From Streptomyces sp. T39 (GTDB lineage: Bacteria; Actinomycetota; Actinomycetes; Streptomycetales; Streptomycetaceae), in the NCBI RefSeq assembly GCF_008042045.1, contig NZ_RDBP01000029.1, positions 88,034 to 140,705 of the forward strand: a stretch of 52,672 nucleotides of DNA, read 5' to 3'. Made by a program: the position numbers and the translations under genes. Below the pieces are notes generated by a model, which ran no database searches, was not told the origin of the DNA, and worked only from the letters and a program-made list of their open reading frames with translations. Positions 50,632 to 52,672 of the stretch are shown one piece after another (position 1 is the first letter of the stretch; each line of letters starts with the position of its first letter).

Positions 50632-51740
50632 CCTCCACCGAGCCCGCCACCGCCCCCGCTCCGGCCGGCGGAGGAGACGACTCGATCGTCAGCAAGCTCT
50701 CCACCCTCGACCGCTACCTCGCGGTGTGGATCCTGCTGGCCATGGCCGTCGGTCTGGGCCTGGGCCGCCTCGTCCCGGGGATGGACGAGGCGCTCGCGAG
50801 GATCGAGATCGGCGGGATCTCCCTGCCGATCGCGCTCGGCCTGCTGGTCATGATGTACCCGGTCCTCGCCAAGGTCCGCTACGACCGGCTGGACCGCGTC
50901 ACCGGCGACCGCAGGCTGCTGATCTCCTCGCTGGTCGTCAACTGGGTCGTCGGTCCGGCGGTGATGTTCGCGCTCGCCTGGATCTTCCTTCCCGACCTGC
51001 CCGAGTACCGCACCGGGTTGATCATCGTCGGGCTGGCCCGCTGCATCGCCATGGTCATCATCTGGAACGACCTCGCCTGCGGCGACCGTGAGGCCGCCGC
51101 CGTCCTGGTCGCACTCAACTCAATGTTCCAGGTCCTCGCGTTCGGCCTGCTGGGCTGGTTCTATCTCGATCTGCTGCCTGGCTGGCTGGGCCTGGGCGAC
51201 GGCGAGGGCCTGGACGTCTCCATGGGGGAGATCGCCCTGAACGTGGTCGTCTTCCTCGGCGTCCCGCTGCTGGCCGGCTTCCTCACCCGCCGGGTCGGTG
51301 AGAAGAGGATGGGCCGCGAGGGCTACGAGCAGCGCTTCCTGCCGAGGGTCGGACCGTGGGCGCTGTACGGACTGCTCTTCACGATCGTGATCCTCTTCGC
51401 CCTGCAAGGGAAGACGATCACCTCCCAGCCGCTGGACGTCGCCCGGATCGCCCTGCCGCTGCTGGTCTACTTCGCTGTCATGTTCTTCGGCGCCTTCCTG
51501 CTCGGCAAGGGCCTGGGCCTCGCCTACGACCGCACAGCGACCCTGGCGTTCACCGCGGCGGGCAACAACTTCGAGCTGGCCATCGCGGTCGCCGTCGCCA
51601 CCTTCGGCGTCACCTCCGGCCAGGCCCTGTCCGGCGTCGTCGGACCCCTCATCGAGGTCCCCGTGCTGATCGGCCTGGTCCACGTCGCGCTCGCCTGGCG
51701 AAGGAGGTTCGCCGCCGGTGCGGTGACGACGGCCCCGTGA
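50628..51740 (+). CDS. acr3: ACR3-family arsenite efflux permease
   Basis: The 370-residue protein has about ten membrane segments and a cytoplasmic N-terminus. The family's essential Cys lies in IVGLARCIAMVIIWNDLACGD near residue 138, and the later TAAGNNFELAIAVAVATFG motif with LSGVVGPLIEVPVLI is also conserved. It exports arsenite (and possibly antimonite) using the proton gradient. The GTG start overlaps the stop of arsR. It completes the reduce-and-export pathway with ArsC. Confidence 0.95.
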   Translation: MTSTEPATAPAPAGGGDDSIVSKLSTLDRYLAVWILLAMAVGLGLGRLVPGMDEALARIEIGGISLPIALGLLVMMYPVLAKVRYDRLDRVTGDRRLLISSLVVNWVVGPAVMFALAWIFLPDLPEYRTGLIIVGLARCIAMVIIWNDLACGDREAAAVLVALNSMFQVLAFGLLGWFYLDLLPGWLGLGDGEGLDVSMGEIALNVVVFLGVPLLAGFLTRRVGEKRMGREGYEQRFLPRVGPWALYGLLFTIVILFALQGKTITSQPLDVARIALPLLVYFAVMFFGAFLLGKGLGLAYDRTATLAFTAAGNNFELAIAVAVATFGVTSGQALSGVVGPLIEVPVLIGLVHVALAWRRRFAAGAVTTAP

Positions 51741-51806
51741 CGCGGCACGGGGACGCGGCGGCGGCCGGGCGGGCTCGCCGGACCGCTGATTCCCCTCCGC
51801 CGGGCG

Positions 51807-52178
51807 TCAGGCCGTGGCGGGTACGGTCAGCAGCTTGCCCATCGCGGCGAGCACGGCCGGCTCGACCCGGTAGTACACCCAGGTGCCGCGCCGCTCGGAG
51901 CTGAGCAGACCGGCCTCCTTCAGCTTCTTCAAGTGGTGGGAGACGGTCGGCTGGGAGACGCCGACGTCGGAGATGTCGCACACGCACGCCTCCCCGCCCT
52001 CGTGCGAGGCCACGGCCGAGAACAGCCGCAGCCGGACCGGGTCGCCGAGCGCCTTGAACATCCGCGCCGCCGTCTCGGCCTCCACGGCGGTCATCGGGCG
52101 CTCGGCCAGCGGCGGGCAGCACGGCACCACATCCGGACCGTCGGCTTCGAGCAGCGGCAGCACCTTGACGTTCGACAT
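51807..52178 (-). CDS. arsR: ArsR/SmtB-family repressor (second copy, CxC type)
   Basis: The 123-residue protein has the arsenite-binding EACVCDI motif (Cys65 and Cys67), the recognition segment VSQPTVSHHLKKLKEAGLL and the wing RGTWVYYRVEP. An additional CC pair (20-21) lies in the N-terminal tail and could complete a metal site. ATG 52178 lies inside an inverted-repeat operator, so it is likely autorepressed. It is divergent from the ArsO-like gene, whose promoter carries a site with the same core. Of different origin from the first ArsR. Confidence 0.93.
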   Translation of the reverse strand: MSNVKVLPLLEADGPDVVPCCPPLAERPMTAVEAETAARMFKALGDPVRLRLFSAVASHEGGEACVCDISDVGVSQPTVSHHLKKLKEAGLLSSERRGTWVYYRVEPAVLAAMGKLLTVPATA

Positions 52179-52202
52179 GCGTCTATGTTGACACACGTCG
52201 AA
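52171..52202. promoter_or_regulatory. ArsR operator at the second arsR start
   Basis: An inverted repeat with 13-bp arms (11 of 13 matching) is centred on TATGTT: TTCGACATGCGTC (52171-52183) and GACACACGTCGAA (52190-52202). It covers the start codon of this gene (52178). Its core GTCTATGTTGAC recurs in the ArsO promoter. Confidence 0.8.
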
Positions 52203-52236
52203 CCAAAGCGTCGCGGGGTGTCACGCCGGATGTCCG

Positions 52237-52298
52237 CCGCCTTCCCCGCCGCAGGCGACGACGGGGAAGGCGGGGAAGGCGGGGAAGGCGGGGAAGGC
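52237..52298. repeat. Four 9-bp tandem repeats with an upstream complementary arm
   Basis: GGGGAAGGC occurs four times in tandem (52263-52298). CCGCCTTCCCCG (52237-52248) is complementary to CGGGGAAGGCGG (52262-52273) and could form a hairpin with any of several repeat copies. It lies in the 254-bp gap between the second arsR and the ArsO-like gene. Confidence 0.85.
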
Positions 52299-52342
52299 GG
52301 CGGCGTAGCGCCGGGCGGGCCGTTTCCCCCGCTTCTCTAATT

Positions 52343-52386
52343 CGATGAATGTCTATGTTGACGTTCATCGATGCGAGTGCCATGCT
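52343..52386 (+). promoter_or_regulatory. Promoter and ArsR operator of the ArsO-like gene
   Basis: TTGACG (52358-52363), a 17-bp spacer and CATGCT (52381-52386) form a promoter. An inverted repeat with 11-bp arms (10 of 11 matching), CGATGAATGTC (52343-52353) and GACGTTCATCG (52360-52370), overlaps the -35. The 12-bp core GTCTATGTTGAC is identical to that in the operator at 52171-52202. Confidence 0.82.
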
Positions 52387-52432
52387 GGGAGTGCAATCCA
52401 TCGACAGACGTCGAAACAAGCTAGGAGTCGCC

Positions 52433-52672
52433 GTGACCCCGCCCGCCACCACCCAGCTGCCCGTCATCGTGATCGGGGCCGGCCCCGCCGGTCTGGCAGC
52501 CGCCGCCCACCTCGTCGGCCACGGGCTCGATCCCCTGGTCCTGGAGGCAGGCCCCGCTGCCGGCGCCGCGGTGCGCGAGTGGGCCCATGTGCGCCTGTTC
52601 TCCACCTGGGGCGAGGTCGTCGACACGGCCGCCCAGAAGCTCCTGGCCCCCGCCGGCTGGACGAGCCCCGCC
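52433..52672 (+). CDS. arsO: ArsO-like flavin-binding monooxygenase (partial, runs off the right edge)
   Basis: The first 80 residues show the FAD Rossmann motif VIVIGAGPAGLAAAAHLVGHG (residues about 11-31) and the segment VREWAHVRLFSTWGEVVD, which is typical of the flavoprotein monooxygenases found in actinobacterial arsenic operons (ArsO). Its exact reaction in arsenic resistance is not settled. GTG 52433 follows CTAGGAG. The promoter carries an ArsR operator shared with the divergent CxC-type arsR. The C-terminal part lies beyond the window. Confidence 0.82.
   Translation, partial: MTPPATTQLPVIVIGAGPAGLAAAAHLVGHGLDPLVLEAGPAAGAAVREWAHVRLFSTWGEVVDTAAQKLLAPAGWTSPA

Overview
The window is very GC-rich (third codon positions almost all G or C), uses GTG starts freely, and is full of families typical of Streptomyces: SARP/AfsR regulators, DUF5709, DUF6479, DUF6328, SigB-type and ECF41 sigma factors, and an SpoIIE-type phosphatase. 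I read it as a Streptomyces chromosome segment with many accessory genes. I found no tRNA, rRNA, CRISPR array or complete insertion sequence.

Left part (1-9.2 kb), edge of a biosynthetic or regulatory locus. A minus-strand NRPS (EntF-like C, A and T domains) lies downstream of an XRE/NB-ARC regulator. The next genes are a small secreted peptide ending in DNNPWD, a large SARP/NB-ARC/TPR regulator that converges on it, and a SnoaL-like protein. GATA-containing direct repeats at helical spacing lie upstream of the peptide and between the SARP and SnoaL genes. The first 742 bases are a fold-back: 1-242 is an exact reverse complement of 501-742, which truncates the NRPS and may be an assembly artefact.

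Middle (9.5-30 kb), stress and housekeeping-accessory genes. These are a SigB-family sigma factor, DUF2267, an Hsp20 chaperone with RheA-like operators inside its promoter, DUF5709, an AraC regulator, an ABC-F protein preceded by a 9-codon leader ORF, a GlsB-like protein, an NAGGN-type amidotransferase coupled to an S9 peptidase, DUF6479, a 40-bp minisatellite, a STAS protein, DUF6328, an AGPS-like FAD oxidase divergent from a TetR regulator, an FAD oxidoreductase with an ECF41-type promoter next to an ECF41 sigma gene, and glutamate decarboxylase.

Right-centre (29.6-49.7 kb). A LuxR/TrmB-like regulator sits downstream of a large secreted subtilase that has a CTTGCC-rich operator. Next come a DM13 protein, a DinB-like protein, an AraC regulator, several unknowns, a DUF1348 protein divergent from a TetR regulator with two operators, an SRPBCC protein, a zinc-ribbon protein overlapping a GAF/PAS/PP2C phosphatase, a large catalase, a UGT-type glycosyltransferase and a VOC protein.

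Right edge (49.8-52.7 kb), arsenic resistance. ArsC diverges from an ArsR-Acr3 operon. A second, CxC-type ArsR diverges from the start of an ArsO-like flavoprotein monooxygenase. Two operators with a common GTCTATGTTGAC core flank the second ArsR gene and the ArsO promoter.
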